Of a DNA stretch of 38,292 nucleotides, positions 8,215-16,945 are shown in pieces. The notes below the pieces were generated by a model, which searched no databases, was not told where the DNA came from, and worked only from the letters and a program-made list of their open reading frames with translations. The translations under genes were made by a program, and so were the position numbers. Source of the stretch: Cypionkella sp. (GTDB lineage: Bacteria; Pseudomonadota; Alphaproteobacteria; Rhodobacterales; Rhodobacteraceae). Within the stretch, counting starts at the first letter, position 1; the number at the start of each line of letters is the position of its first letter. The stretch lies in NCBI RefSeq assembly GCF_028290025.1, contig NZ_JAQGKQ010000042.1, positions 1 through 38,292 of the forward strand. The letters run 5' to 3'.

Positions 8215-8817
8215 ATGCCAGCCGTTATCCGCAAGACCTTGCTACATATCGAAACCACGTTGATCGAGGGCGGCAAAGTCGCGCCGGTGCCGTTGAAGCT
8301 GATCGCTGCGGCGGCGGTGGTGAAAAATCCATGGGCCGGGATGGGGTTTGTCGATGACTTGAAACCTGCGATCCATGACGTTGCACCCGATTTGGGCGCG
8401 CTGCTGACGGCGATGATCCTTGAGGCTGCAGGCTCGGGTGAGGCGATTGAGGCCTATGGTAAAGCCGCAATCGTGGGTTTGGATGGCGAAGTTGAACACG
8501 CCTCGGCACTGATCCACACCTTGAGGTTTGGCAACCATTATCGCACGGCGGTGGGGGCCAAGTCTTATCTCGCCTTTACCAATATCCGGGGCGGGGCGAA
8601 CACGCCCGTGATGATCCCGCTGATGGACAAAAACGATGAGGGCCGTCGTTCGCACTACCTGACGATCCATTTCGCGATCCCTGACGCTCCGGCGGCGGAT
8701 GAGATTGTCGTGGCGTTGGGGGCGTCTATCGGCGGGCGGCCACATCACCGGATTGGTGATCGCTATCAAGACCTTAAGGATCTGGGCCATGACGCTGCAA
8801 ACCCTGCGGCTGTCTGA
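8215..8817 (+). CDS. DUF1185 (amino acid synthesis family) protein
   Basis: 200 residues. The pattern is that of DUF1185: MPAVIRKTLLHIETTLIEGG at the start, then KNPWAGMGFVDDL, GKAAIVGLDGEVEHASALIHTLRFGNHYR and TNIRGGANTPVMIPLMDKNDEGRRSHYLTI. The biochemical function of the family is not settled. It is the first gene of the GntR-controlled operon, with the next gene overlapping its last 29 bp. Conserved His and Asp residues in the DGEVEHA, GNHYR and RRSHYLT stretches suggest an enzyme rather than a structural protein, but that is inference. Confidence 0.82.
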   Translation: MPAVIRKTLLHIETTLIEGGKVAPVPLKLIAAAAVVKNPWAGMGFVDDLKPAIHDVAPDLGALLTAMILEAAGSGEAIEAYGKAAIVGLDGEVEHASALIHTLRFGNHYRTAVGAKSYLAFTNIRGGANTPVMIPLMDKNDEGRRSHYLTIHFAIPDAPAADEIVVALGASIGGRPHHRIGDRYQDLKDLGHDAANPAAV

Positions 8818-9607
8818 CGGACAGCAGATCAGCTATCTAGAATACGGTCTGGGCGAGCCTCTGGTGCTTTTGCATGGCGTCGGCATGTGTGCCGAGGCAT
8901 GGGGGCCGCAGATCGCGCATTTTGCCAAAACCAACCGAGTGATTGCGCTAGACATGCCGGGGCATGGGTTGTCAGATCTGCTACCGGGTCAGCCGGAATT
9001 AACCGATTATGTGGCTTGGACGGCGCGGGCACTGCGGCAGTTGGGGTGTAGTTTTGTCAATGTCGCGGGGCACTCAATGGGTGCGCTTATCGCGGTGGGG
9101 CTGGCGGTCGATCATCCCGATCTAGTGCTGCGGTTGGCGGCGTTGAACGGGGTCTATCGGCGTACACCAGAGGCACGGGTGGCGGTGCAAGCGCGTGCGG
9201 CGGCCTTGGCTGAGGGGGCGAATGATATTGAGGTGCCGCTGGCGCGTTGGTTCGGCGATACGGCGGCAGAACAAGCGGCGCGTATGCAAGTGGCCCATTG
9301 GTTGCGCCGGGTGAATTTGCAGGGCTACGCGGCAGCCTACCGCGCCTTTGCCAACGGCGATTTGGTCTATTCCGAGGCTTGGCCGCTTATTCACAGTCCG
9401 GCGCTGATACTGACAGCCTCAGGGGATGCGAACTCAACCCCACAGATGGCGAAAGCGATGGCGAAAGCGGCTCCGATGGGGCAGGCTGTGGTGATTGAGG
9501 GCCACCGCCATATGGTCAATTTGACGGCTCCTGCGCAAGTGAATGCCGCGCTGGCTGCTTGGTTGGCGGTGCCCTTGTTGGCCGCTAAAAAGGGAATGCG
9601 CGCATGA
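8789..9607 (+). CDS. alpha/beta hydrolase
   Basis: 272 residues from ATG 8789 (MTLQTLRLSDG), overlapping the DUF1185 gene. The open frame back to 8699 lies inside that gene and is not needed. The fold markers are HGVG (oxyanion hole, near residue 28), DMPGHG, the nucleophile elbow GHSMG with the catalytic Ser, a late Asp in SGDAN and the His in GHRHM. In this cassette it probably hydrolyses the ester, lactone, enol or amide product made by the monooxygenase, much as RutD assists RutA in pyrimidine breakdown. The substrate is unknown. Its stop overlaps the next start (ATGA). Confidence 0.85.
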   Translation: MTLQTLRLSDGQQISYLEYGLGEPLVLLHGVGMCAEAWGPQIAHFAKTNRVIALDMPGHGLSDLLPGQPELTDYVAWTARALRQLGCSFVNVAGHSMGALIAVGLAVDHPDLVLRLAALNGVYRRTPEARVAVQARAAALAEGANDIEVPLARWFGDTAAEQAARMQVAHWLRRVNLQGYAAAYRAFANGDLVYSEAWPLIHSPALILTASGDANSTPQMAKAMAKAAPMGQAVVIEGHRHMVNLTAPAQVNAALAAWLAVPLLAAKKGMRA

Positions 9608-10536
9608 CATTGGAAAACCGCCGCTTGTTGCGTGATGCGTTTGGCACTTTTATGACAGGTGTGACAGTTGTGACGACGCTGGATGGGGCAGGCGCGCCGA
9701 TTGGTTTTACCGCAAATTCGTTTTCCTCGGTGTCGCTGGAGCCGCCGTTGCTGTTGGTGTCGATTGCGAAAACCTCGTCGAATTACGCGTGGTTCGTTGA
9801 GACGAAACATTTTGCGGTCAACGTATTGGCCGAAGGGCAGAAAGATGTGTCAAACACGTTCGCCAAACCGTCTGAGGATCGTTTTTCGTCCGTGCAATGG
9901 CAAAGCGGGCCGCACGGTTCACCCATCATAAGTAGTGTATCCGCTTGGTTCGATTGCAGTCTGCACCAGGTTGTTGACGCGGGTGATCATGCCATTCTGA
10001 TTGGACGTGTCGAGGCTTTTGACGCCTCTGGCCAGTCGGGCTTGGGGTATTATCGCGGATCGTATTTCACTCCGGCGCAGGCGGGTGCCGCTTTGGCGAG
10101 CGGGCCAGCGGTGGTAGTTTCGGCGCTGATTGAACAGGATGGCTGCGTGCTGTTGCAAGACGATGGTCGCGGCGGACTGACGCTGCCGACAGCGCGGGTA
10201 GGGGCCAAGGGTGCCACGGCTGCTTTGCAGGCGCTGATCGAGACGGCAGGTGTGCAGGCGGTGCCGGGGTTCATCTATTCGGTTTACGAAGATGTCGCCG
10301 CGGGCCAACAGCACATCGCGTTTTTGTGCCCCAGTACCGGGGGCACCCCCGCCAAAGGTGGCTTTGTCGAACTGGTACCAAACGGCTTTGACGACGTCAC
10401 CGACCCCGCGATGCGGATCATGTTGGAGCGTTTGGCAGAAGAAGCCCGGGTGGGCGATTACGGCATCTATTTCGGCAATCAGAACACCGGCCGGGTGGCT
10501 CCGGTTGCACCAAAGATCGAAGGAAAGCTCCGATGA
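9604..10536 (+). CDS. flavin reductase with C-terminal Nudix-like extension
   Basis: 310 residues. Residues 1-165 are an FMN-binding flavin reductase domain: FGTFMTGVTVVTTLDGAG, the GFTANSFSSVSLEPPLLLVSI signature, FAVNVLAEGQ and DHAILIGRVEAF. This part would supply reduced FMN to the luciferase-like enzyme encoded next. Residues 168-300 form an extra domain with a Nudix-like beta pattern (GCVLLQDDGRGGLTLPTARV). Its Nudix box position reads GAKGATAALQALIETAGV, lacking the REXXEE glutamates, so it is probably non-catalytic. Both ends overlap neighbours by ATGA, showing tight coupling with the hydrolase and the monooxygenase. Confidence 0.87.
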   Translation: MTLENRRLLRDAFGTFMTGVTVVTTLDGAGAPIGFTANSFSSVSLEPPLLLVSIAKTSSNYAWFVETKHFAVNVLAEGQKDVSNTFAKPSEDRFSSVQWQSGPHGSPIISSVSAWFDCSLHQVVDAGDHAILIGRVEAFDASGQSGLGYYRGSYFTPAQAGAALASGPAVVVSALIEQDGCVLLQDDGRGGLTLPTARVGAKGATAALQALIETAGVQAVPGFIYSVYEDVAAGQQHIAFLCPSTGGTPAKGGFVELVPNGFDDVTDPAMRIMLERLAEEARVGDYGIYFGNQNTGRVAPVAPKIEGKLR

Positions 10537-11570
10537 AATTCTCGCTTTTCGTGCATATGGAGCGGGTTAGCGCCGATGAGCCGCAGCAGCAGCTTTATGA
10601 GGAAATGCTTGAGCTGTGCCAGATTGCCGACAAAAACGGGATGCATGCGATCTGGACCGGTGAGCATCACGGCATGGATTTTACCATCGCGCCAAACCCC
10701 TTTCTGAACCTTGTCGATCTTGCGCGGCGCACCAAGAATGTGCGGCTTGGCACGGGCAATGTTGTGGCGCCGTTCTGGCATCCGATCCGGCTGGCGGGTG
10801 AGGCTGCGATGGCCGACATCATCATGGATGGCAGGCTGGACCTTGGCATCGCGCGGGGGGCTTACACGTTTGAATATGACCGGATGAGTCCGGGTCTGGA
10901 TGCTTGGGCCGCAGGCCAGAAAATGCGCGAGTTAATCCCCGCGATCAAAGGTCTGTGGGCGGGCGATTACGAGCATAATGGCGAACATTGGCAGTTTCCG
11001 AAAACCACCTCGGCCCCGAAGCCGGTGCAGCAGCCGTTCCCACCGATCTGGGTTGCGGCACGTGATCCGAACAGCCACGATTTCGCCGTTGCCAATGGCT
11101 GCAACGTGCAAGTGACTCCACTGCATATGGGCGACGAGGAAGTCGTCAGCCTGATGGAGCGGTTTAACACCGCATGTGCTGCGCATCCTGAAATAACGCG
11201 CCCGAAGATAATGGTTTTGCGGCACACTTATGTCGCCGACAGCGAGGCGGACGCTAATCTTGGTGCGGAAGAATTAAACTTGTTCTACAACTATTTTGGC
11301 GCGTGGTTTTTAAACAAGCGGCCGATTTCTCAGGGGCTTATCCAGACACTGACACCGGAAGAAGTGGCAGCGCACCCGTTCTATTCGGCGGCTGCAATGC
11401 GTAAGAACAATATTGTCGGCCAGCCCGCAGAAGTGATTTCGCGCATCAAAAGCTATCAGGCTTTGGGCTATGACGAGTTCAGCTTCTGGATAGACAGCGG
11501 CATGAGCTTTGCGCGCAAGAAGGCTTCGCTGACCCGGTTCGTGCAAGACGTGATGCCCGCCTTCGCCTGA
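10533..11570 (+). CDS. LLM-class flavin-dependent monooxygenase (luciferase-like)
   Basis: 345 residues. It has the bacterial luciferase-like TIM-barrel pattern: MKFSLFVHMER at strand 1, WTGEHHGMDFTIAPNPF, RLGTGNVVAPFWHPIRLAGEAAMADIIMDGRLDLGIARG and PIWVAARDPNSHDFA. Such enzymes use reduced FMN and O2 to oxidise or cleave a substrate. The reductase gene immediately upstream overlaps it (ATGA). With the hydrolase and aldehyde dehydrogenase this makes an oxygenase, hydrolase, dehydrogenase series. The substrate is not identifiable from the sequence. Confidence 0.88.
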   Translation: MKFSLFVHMERVSADEPQQQLYEEMLELCQIADKNGMHAIWTGEHHGMDFTIAPNPFLNLVDLARRTKNVRLGTGNVVAPFWHPIRLAGEAAMADIIMDGRLDLGIARGAYTFEYDRMSPGLDAWAAGQKMRELIPAIKGLWAGDYEHNGEHWQFPKTTSAPKPVQQPFPPIWVAARDPNSHDFAVANGCNVQVTPLHMGDEEVVSLMERFNTACAAHPEITRPKIMVLRHTYVADSEADANLGAEELNLFYNYFGAWFLNKRPISQGLIQTLTPEEVAAHPFYSAAAMRKNNIVGQPAEVISRIKSYQALGYDEFSFWIDSGMSFARKKASLTRFVQDVMPAFA

Positions 11571-11610
11571 CTTGGCCAATCCCGCTGATTTGGCAGCCTA
11601 AGGAGCCGCA

Positions 11611-13074
11611 ATGCAACGCTTCCAACACTATATTGACGGGGCATTCGAGGATGGCGGGGCCAGCTTTGAAAGCCTTGATCCGGCCACAGGCACGCCTTGG
11701 GCAGTGATGCCAGAGGCATCGGCCGTTGATGTGGGCCGTGCGGTTGATGCCGCTTGGGCTGCTTTCAACGCGCCCGCTTGGGCGGGTCTGACAGCGTCGG
11801 CGCGTGGCAAGCTGCTTTATAAGTTGGCTGATCTGGTGCAGGCGGCGGCCCTCAAGCTGGCGGCACTGGAAACCCGCGACACCGGGAAAATCATCCGGGA
11901 AACCAGCGCACAGATTGCCTATGTTGCAGAATATTATCGTTATTATGCGGGTCTTGCCGATAAGATTGAAGGCGCGCATCTTCCGATCGACAAGCCGGAT
12001 ATGGAGGTTTGGCTGCGTCGCGAGCCGATAGGCGTGGTAGCGGCAATCGTGCCGTGGAACAGCCAGTTGTTTTTGTCGGCGGTCAAGCTTGGGCCAGCCC
12101 TAGCGGCAGGCTGCACTGTTGTGCTGAAGGCATCCGAAGACGGACCGGCGCCAATGTTGGAATTCGCGCGGCTGGTGCATGAGGCGGGTTTTCCGGCGGG
12201 CGTGGTCAATATCCTGACAGGTGGCCCGGCGGCGGGCGTGGCTTTGACGACGCATCCGAAGGTAGCGCATATTGCCTTCACGGGCGGGCCGGAAACCGCG
12301 CGGCACGTAGTGCGCGGCTCGGCCGAAAATCTCGCTTCGACCTCGCTGGAGCTTGGCGGCAAGTCGCCGTTCGTCGTTTTTGAGGATGCAGATCTGGACT
12401 CGGCGGTGAATGCGCAAATCTCGGGGATTTTTGCTGCCGCCGGGCAAAGCTGCGTCGCAGGTTCTAGGCTGATAATTCAAGCCTCGGTGAAGGATGCTTT
12501 CCTCGCCAAACTAAAAGCCAAGGCAGAGGCAATCCGCATCGCGGCTCCGGATCAGATGACCACAGAAGTCGGCCCGCTTTGCACCTTGCGCCAACGCAGT
12601 CGCATTGCCGAACTGGTGGCACAAAGTCTAGGGCAGGGGGCCACGCTGGTGACGGGCGGCGTTGTGCCGGACGGGCCCGGTTTTTACTACCCTCCGACGA
12701 TCCTTGATTGCTCTGGGCTCCCTGATGCGGCGGGGCTGCGGGAGGAGTTCTTTGGCCCCGTGCTGTCTGTGATCAGTTTTGAGACCGAGGCAGAAGCCTT
12801 GGCGCTAGCGAATGACACTGTCTACGGCCTTGCGTCTGGCGTGTTCACGCGCAGTCTGACCCGCGCGCATCGGATGATCAGAGGCATTCGCGCTGGGGTG
12901 GTTTGGGTGAACACTTACCGCGCCGTGTCACCCATCGCTCCGTTTGGCGGCCACGGTCTGTCTGGACATGGTCGCGAGGGCGGGCTTGCGGCCGCGCTGG
13001 ATTATACCGCTGTAAAGACGGTGTGGCTGCGGACCTCAGACGAGCCAATCCCTGATTCGTTTGTCATGCGCTAG
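11611..13074 (+). CDS. aldehyde dehydrogenase (NAD(P)+-dependent, ALDH superfamily)
   Basis: 487 residues, a standard length. Motifs are VPWNSQLFLSAVKLGPALAAGC, the cofactor loop FTGGPETARHV, the general base glutamate in LELGGKSP, and the catalytic Cys in AAGQSCVAGSR. The C-terminal PFGGHGLSGHGREGG is also typical. AAGGAG precedes the ATG, 40 bp after the monooxygenase. It would oxidise the aldehyde released by the preceding monooxygenase and hydrolase to the acid. The exact aldehyde is unknown. Confidence 0.9.
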   Translation: MQRFQHYIDGAFEDGGASFESLDPATGTPWAVMPEASAVDVGRAVDAAWAAFNAPAWAGLTASARGKLLYKLADLVQAAALKLAALETRDTGKIIRETSAQIAYVAEYYRYYAGLADKIEGAHLPIDKPDMEVWLRREPIGVVAAIVPWNSQLFLSAVKLGPALAAGCTVVLKASEDGPAPMLEFARLVHEAGFPAGVVNILTGGPAAGVALTTHPKVAHIAFTGGPETARHVVRGSAENLASTSLELGGKSPFVVFEDADLDSAVNAQISGIFAAAGQSCVAGSRLIIQASVKDAFLAKLKAKAEAIRIAAPDQMTTEVGPLCTLRQRSRIAELVAQSLGQGATLVTGGVVPDGPGFYYPPTILDCSGLPDAAGLREEFFGPVLSVISFETEAEALALANDTVYGLASGVFTRSLTRAHRMIRGIRAGVVWVNTYRAVSPIAPFGGHGLSGHGREGGLAAALDYTAVKTVWLRTSDEPIPDSFVMR

Positions 13075-13173
13075 CGGCTACGGCTGTCCATTCCTTACGC
13101 GCTGGCTTAGGCTGAAAACACGAGAAGACTTTCCCTGCGTTTTCACCAAGTGCCGAAAGTAGACAAGTCCGCA

Positions 13174-14382
13174 ATGACAGCCTCCATCTCTAACCGTACC
13201 CGTCCAGGCACGCATCTGACCGTGCTGGTTGTTCTCGGCATGACGCATCTGCTCAACGACATGATGCAGTCACTGATCCCGGCATCATATCCGATTTTAA
13301 AACAGTCTTACGCACTCGATTTCGTGCAAATTGGCCTGATCACTATGACATTCCAGATCGCAGGCTCACTGCTGCAACCGGTCATCGGTATGATCACTGA
13401 TAAGCATCCGGCACCCTATTCGCCAGTGGTGGGCATGATGTTTACGCTTTCCGGGCTGGTGAGTTTGGCGTTTGCTCACAGTTATGCGATGATTTTGGTC
13501 TCGGTTGGGCTGATCGGCATCGGCTCTTCAATCTTCCACCCCGAAGCCACTCGGATGGCGCGCTATGCTGCGGGCGGACGGCAGGGGCTGGCTCAGGGCA
13601 TTTTCCAAGTTGGCGGTCAGGCAGGGGGCGCATTGGGGCCGGTTTTCGCCGCATTCATTATCGTGCCTTGGGGTCAGCCGAGCCTTGCTTGGTTCGCGGT
13701 TACAGCGCTGCTTGCGATGGCGCTGCTCACGTGGATCGGCAGCAAACAGCGCCAGATCAGCGCTGAATTTGCGGCAACGCGCGCGGGCAAGCACAAAGAC
13801 ACAGGCATTGTCCGTCATGCACCACGGACAATCGGTATAGGGCTCGTAGTGCTGACTCTGCTGATGTTCACCAAGAACGCTTACGGTGAAAGCTTTCGAT
13901 CTTTCTACACGTTCTACTTGATGGAGCGGTTTGATCTGCCGATCCCTTCGGCACAGATGATGCTTTTCATCTTCCTGTTGGCCTCGGCTGCCGGAGCCTT
14001 GATCGGCGGCATAGCTGGTGATCGCATAGGGCGCTACCGGATCATCTGGATCTCGGTTCTGGGACCATTGCCGCTGACCCTTATGCTGCCCTATGCCGAT
14101 TTGTTTTGGACCGGTGTGCTGACTGTGGCAATAAATCTGATCATGGCCAGCGCGTTTGCCTCAATTCTGATATACGCTATGGAGCTGCTGCCAAATCGCA
14201 TCGGGCTGATCGGCGGATTATTTTACGGGCTGAACTTCGGGCTCGGCGGACTCGCGGCGGCACTCTTGGGCGTGCTGGCCGACAGTTACGGGGTTGAGAC
14301 AGTATATTGGCTGTGTTCGTTTCTGCCGCTCGCTGGCCTTCTCGCGTGGTTCTTACCCAAAATTCCAGAGGGCGGCAGTTAG
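13174..14382 (+). CDS. MFS exporter, fosmidomycin-resistance (Fsr) type
   Basis: 402 residues from ATG 13174 (MTASISNRTRPG). A GTG at 13150 would add eight residues; neither start has a strong ribosome binding site. Twelve hydrophobic segments are visible. Fsr-type markers are LTVLVVLGMTHLLNDMMQSLIPASYPILKQSY at the first helix, FQIAGSLLQPVIGMITDK at the A-motif position and GSSIFHPEATRMAR. Family members export small hydrophilic compounds or toxic metabolites from the inner membrane. It follows the aldehyde dehydrogenase by about 100 bp with no terminator seen, so it may belong to the cassette's transcript. Confidence 0.85.
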   Translation: MTASISNRTRPGTHLTVLVVLGMTHLLNDMMQSLIPASYPILKQSYALDFVQIGLITMTFQIAGSLLQPVIGMITDKHPAPYSPVVGMMFTLSGLVSLAFAHSYAMILVSVGLIGIGSSIFHPEATRMARYAAGGRQGLAQGIFQVGGQAGGALGPVFAAFIIVPWGQPSLAWFAVTALLAMALLTWIGSKQRQISAEFAATRAGKHKDTGIVRHAPRTIGIGLVVLTLLMFTKNAYGESFRSFYTFYLMERFDLPIPSAQMMLFIFLLASAAGALIGGIAGDRIGRYRIIWISVLGPLPLTLMLPYADLFWTGVLTVAINLIMASAFASILIYAMELLPNRIGLIGGLFYGLNFGLGGLAAALLGVLADSYGVETVYWLCSFLPLAGLLAWFLPKIPEGGS

Positions 14383-14438
14383 CCGCTGCCCGGTAAGCCA
14401 CTTGATAGCGCCTTTGCACCAGCCTTGCCAAAATTGTG

Positions 14439-14463
14439 GGAACATTTCGTCGGACACGGAGTT
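14439..14463 (+). promoter_or_regulatory. EcfG (general stress response) promoter-like element
   Basis: GGAAC at 14439-14443 is followed after 16 bp by AGTT (14460-14463). This fits the alphaproteobacterial EcfG consensus GGAAC-N16/17-CGTT in the -35 and in three of four -10 positions. It lies 48 bp before the start of a DUF892 stress protein, a common EcfG target. Confidence 0.6.
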
Positions 14464-14510
14464 TCTACTGCGCCGATACCCCCAACCATCACGGCAAAGG
14501 AGAAGCAATC

Positions 14511-15008
14511 ATGGGTCTTTTTTCCAAAGACATCACTACAATGGACGAACTATATCTGCATGTCCTACAAGATATATATTATGCCGAGCAGCAAATTGTC
14601 AGCGCTCTGCCGTCGATGATTGAACGTGCTACGGATGTGGATCTTAAAGCGGGTCTATCGACGCACCTTAGCGAAACCGAAGGCCATGTGACACGCTTGG
14701 AGATGGTTTTCAGCCTTATTGGCGAAGAGCCCCAAACCGTCAACTGTCCTGCGATTGACGGCATCCTCTCGGAAGCCGATGATATTTCGAGTGAAGCCGA
14801 GGCCCCTGTGCGAGATGCCGCGATTGCCGCTGCTGCGCAGGCGGTCGAACATTATGAGATCACCCGCTATGGTACGTTGATTTCGTGGTCGAAAGAGCTC
14901 GGACTGGGCGAAGCCGCCGAAATCTTGACCTCGACGCTGGAAGAAGAATACGCTGCCGATGACAAATTGACTGAACTAGCAGAACAACGCCTGAACCGTC
15001 TGGGCTGA
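14511..15008 (+). CDS. DUF892 / YciF-like ferritin-like stress protein
   Basis: 165 residues from ATG 14511 (MGLFSKDITTMDELYLHVLQ) behind AAGGAG. It is a four-helix ferritin-like bundle of the DUF892/YciE-YciF family: DIYYAEQQIVSALPSM, HLSETEGHVTRLEMVF, AVEHYEITRYGTLISW and TLEEEYAADDKLTELAE carry the paired Glu/His metal ligands. The family is induced by general, osmotic or oxidative stress; its exact role is unsettled. The EcfG-like promoter upstream and the hairpin terminator downstream suggest a single-gene unit. The frame is open upstream to 14436, but without a start signal. Confidence 0.87.
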   Translation: MGLFSKDITTMDELYLHVLQDIYYAEQQIVSALPSMIERATDVDLKAGLSTHLSETEGHVTRLEMVFSLIGEEPQTVNCPAIDGILSEADDISSEAEAPVRDAAIAAAAQAVEHYEITRYGTLISWSKELGLGEAAEILTSTLEEEYAADDKLTELAEQRLNRLG

Positions 15009-15055
15009 CATAAGCGCACGAGCCTACATTGAGCGCTGCGTAAGTCTAAATGCAG

Positions 15056-15090
15056 ATACCGTCCTCAAGATTGAGGGCGGTATTTTCACT
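15056..15090 (+). terminator. rho-independent terminator of the DUF892 gene
   Basis: An 11-bp stem (ATACCGTCCTC with GAGGGCGGTAT, one G-T pair), a loop AAGATT and a following TTTCACTT begin 48 bp after the stop codon. Confidence 0.75.
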
Positions 15091-15278
15091 TCACAAAATA
15101 AAGTCGGCGAGGACTGTGCGCGTTAAGGGTGGACATCGTCATCAAAGGCCGATGGTCTGTTCCAGCCTACAGTTTTAGACGGTGCCGAGAAGACTATACC
15201 ATCTTCGCTAAATTTCAGAAAAACACCATTGGACCTAAACGTGCAGCAAAAGCTCAGATATGTGTCAATACTTGTAAA

Positions 15279-15328
15279 TGGTGCCCGGAGACGGAATTGA
15301 ACCGCCGACACGCGGATTTTCAATCTGC
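15279..15328 (-). other. 3' fragment of a tRNA-Phe(GAA) gene; integration junction (att site)
   Basis: Read on the minus strand, the piece contains the anticodon loop TTGAAAA (GAA, at 15319-15321), the 3' anticodon strand, a complete T arm, the acceptor 3' strand TCCGGGC, discriminator A and an encoded CCA (15279-15281). No D arm or 5' acceptor strand lies upstream: the sequence diverges at the 5' side of the anticodon stem, where one pair is already mismatched. This is the displaced 3' end left when an element integrates into a tRNA gene. Its 5' side faces the integrase at 15499, so the element lies to the right. The rest of the 490-bp gap holds only the DUF892 terminator and the integrase ribosome binding site. 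Confidence 0.8.
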
Positions 15329-15498
15329 GTGTTGATGTTCGGATAGTATCACCTTCTCAACTAGATGAACGTCCTTTACAGCATAAAAACAAAGCATTAA
15401 GCATTTATGCCAAGTTGTAGCTTGTTGCATCGTCCTGCAGGATGCGGTAGCAAATGGAAGAAGAGATGTAGCCCATATGTAGCCCCGAGGAGGAAGTC

Positions 15499-16887
15499 TT
15501 GTCAGAGAAGAAACCGGCGTTGTCTGATGCTGCGCTGCGAAAGCTGAAGCCCAACGGTCAAAGATATGAAATTACGGATGGGGTCGCGAGCGGCTTGCGT
15601 GCGAGGGTGTCAGCTGAGGGCGAGGTGACCTTTATCCTAAAAATCAGAAACGCGGCGAGCCAACTAAAAACCATCACCATGGGCAAATATCCCGACCTCT
15701 CCCTTAAAGAAGCGCGTGAAGAAGCAAGCAGATCGCGCCTGCAGCTTAAGGCGGGAAGGGACGTCAACAAGGAGAAGCAACGCGCTCGTGAAGCGGTGGC
15801 CAGACCGACGACTGGCGTTATACTCCGCGACCTGATTGGCGAGTTCGAGCAGCGTTTTTCGTCGTCGAAGAAGATCTGGCAACCGCGTGGACCTCGTTCT
15901 AGCCGAAGTGGTGCGCGTCAAGCCATCGAGCGTGTTTACGCAGATCTACTAGATCGAGATGTGACCACTACCACGGACGAGCATTTCGCCCAGGCAATTT
16001 TCGGCTACAAGCGGTTTAGGCCGACAGTTGGTGCGACCACGGCAAATGGTCAGGCGTCGCGCGCTCGCGCTTATCTTAGCCCGGTGTTGGACTGGGCGGC
16101 TGGGCGAAAGGCATTTGCAAGGATCGGTGCGTCTCGTTCTCCTCGACTCGCAGTGGCAAGTCTTGCGACCACACACGATCCAGCGACCGACGATCCCACT
16201 ATCACAGGCAAGCGCAAGCGTGTTTTGACCGAGGCTGAATTGAAGGTTATCTTGCCTTGGCTGACCTACCCGGCGCCAAAGCTCGGTAAGCTCGCGCTTG
16301 AGGCTGAACTCGACTATCGCCCTATTGCTATGCGATTTCTGCTGTTTACCTTAGCCCGGCTGGAAGAGATGTGTTCAATGCGTTGGGGCGACCTTGATAG
16401 GGCAAACCGGGTCTGGCACAAACCGAGCGTAAAATCGACAAAGGGTGGCCCGCGTAGTCAGGCTCTTCCGCTCTCCGACGCTGCGATGTCTATACTGAGT
16501 GATTTGCCACGCTGGGAAACTGCTGAACCTGATGAACTTGTTTTCCCGAACGGAACGAAGAAAGGAGTGCTGGGCAACTGGACGCGCTATCAAGACGCTC
16601 TGCATGTAGCGACGGGAACAAAGGACTGGCACCGACACGATCTGCGCCGCACTTCTGCGACGATAATGCTTTCGTTGAAAGTTCCCGCTTCGACAATCGA
16701 GCAAATCTTGGCCCACACTGATCCTTTGAAGGGTGACAACGTCGGCGGATCAGCGTCGCACTACCTTCATCTTACTAGGATTCTTCGCAATACGCGCGAT
16801 CCTCAAGAGGAAGCTTTGGCGACTTTAGCTGACGCACTTAAAGTAGTTGAGATGGGACAGAACGGAACTGTGCTAACGGCAACCTAG
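15499..16887 (+). CDS. int: tyrosine-type site-specific integrase
   Basis: 462 residues, TTG start at 15499 behind a strong AGGAGGAAG ribosome binding site. The N-terminal arm-type DNA-binding domain (DUF4102-like, about residues 5-90: LSDAALRKLKPNGQRYEITDG, KTITMGKYPDLSLKEAREEA) is typical of tRNA-targeting island integrases. The catalytic domain shows Arg in TLARLEEMCSMRWGD, Lys in SVKSTKGGP, HRHDLRRTSAT (HxxR), the His in ILAHTDP and Tyr in SASHYLHLTR. It looks intact. Position next to the tRNA-Phe 3' fragment marks it as the enzyme that inserted the island to its right. Confidence 0.9.
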   Translation: MSEKKPALSDAALRKLKPNGQRYEITDGVASGLRARVSAEGEVTFILKIRNAASQLKTITMGKYPDLSLKEAREEASRSRLQLKAGRDVNKEKQRAREAVARPTTGVILRDLIGEFEQRFSSSKKIWQPRGPRSSRSGARQAIERVYADLLDRDVTTTTDEHFAQAIFGYKRFRPTVGATTANGQASRARAYLSPVLDWAAGRKAFARIGASRSPRLAVASLATTHDPATDDPTITGKRKRVLTEAELKVILPWLTYPAPKLGKLALEAELDYRPIAMRFLLFTLARLEEMCSMRWGDLDRANRVWHKPSVKSTKGGPRSQALPLSDAAMSILSDLPRWETAEPDELVFPNGTKKGVLGNWTRYQDALHVATGTKDWHRHDLRRTSATIMLSLKVPASTIEQILAHTDPLKGDNVGGSASHYLHLTRILRNTRDPQEEALATLADALKVVEMGQNGTVLTAT

Positions 16888-16945
16888 TCTAAGGACGACA
16901 GGTCGGACGCGATTCAGTAGGAAATTTGCGTGGAGGCCGCCGCTG

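Noticed and set aside
15279..15340. A functional tRNA-Phe gene
   Set aside because: Only the 3' part matches; no D arm or 5' acceptor strand is present and one anticodon-stem pair is mismatched. It is an integration remnant.
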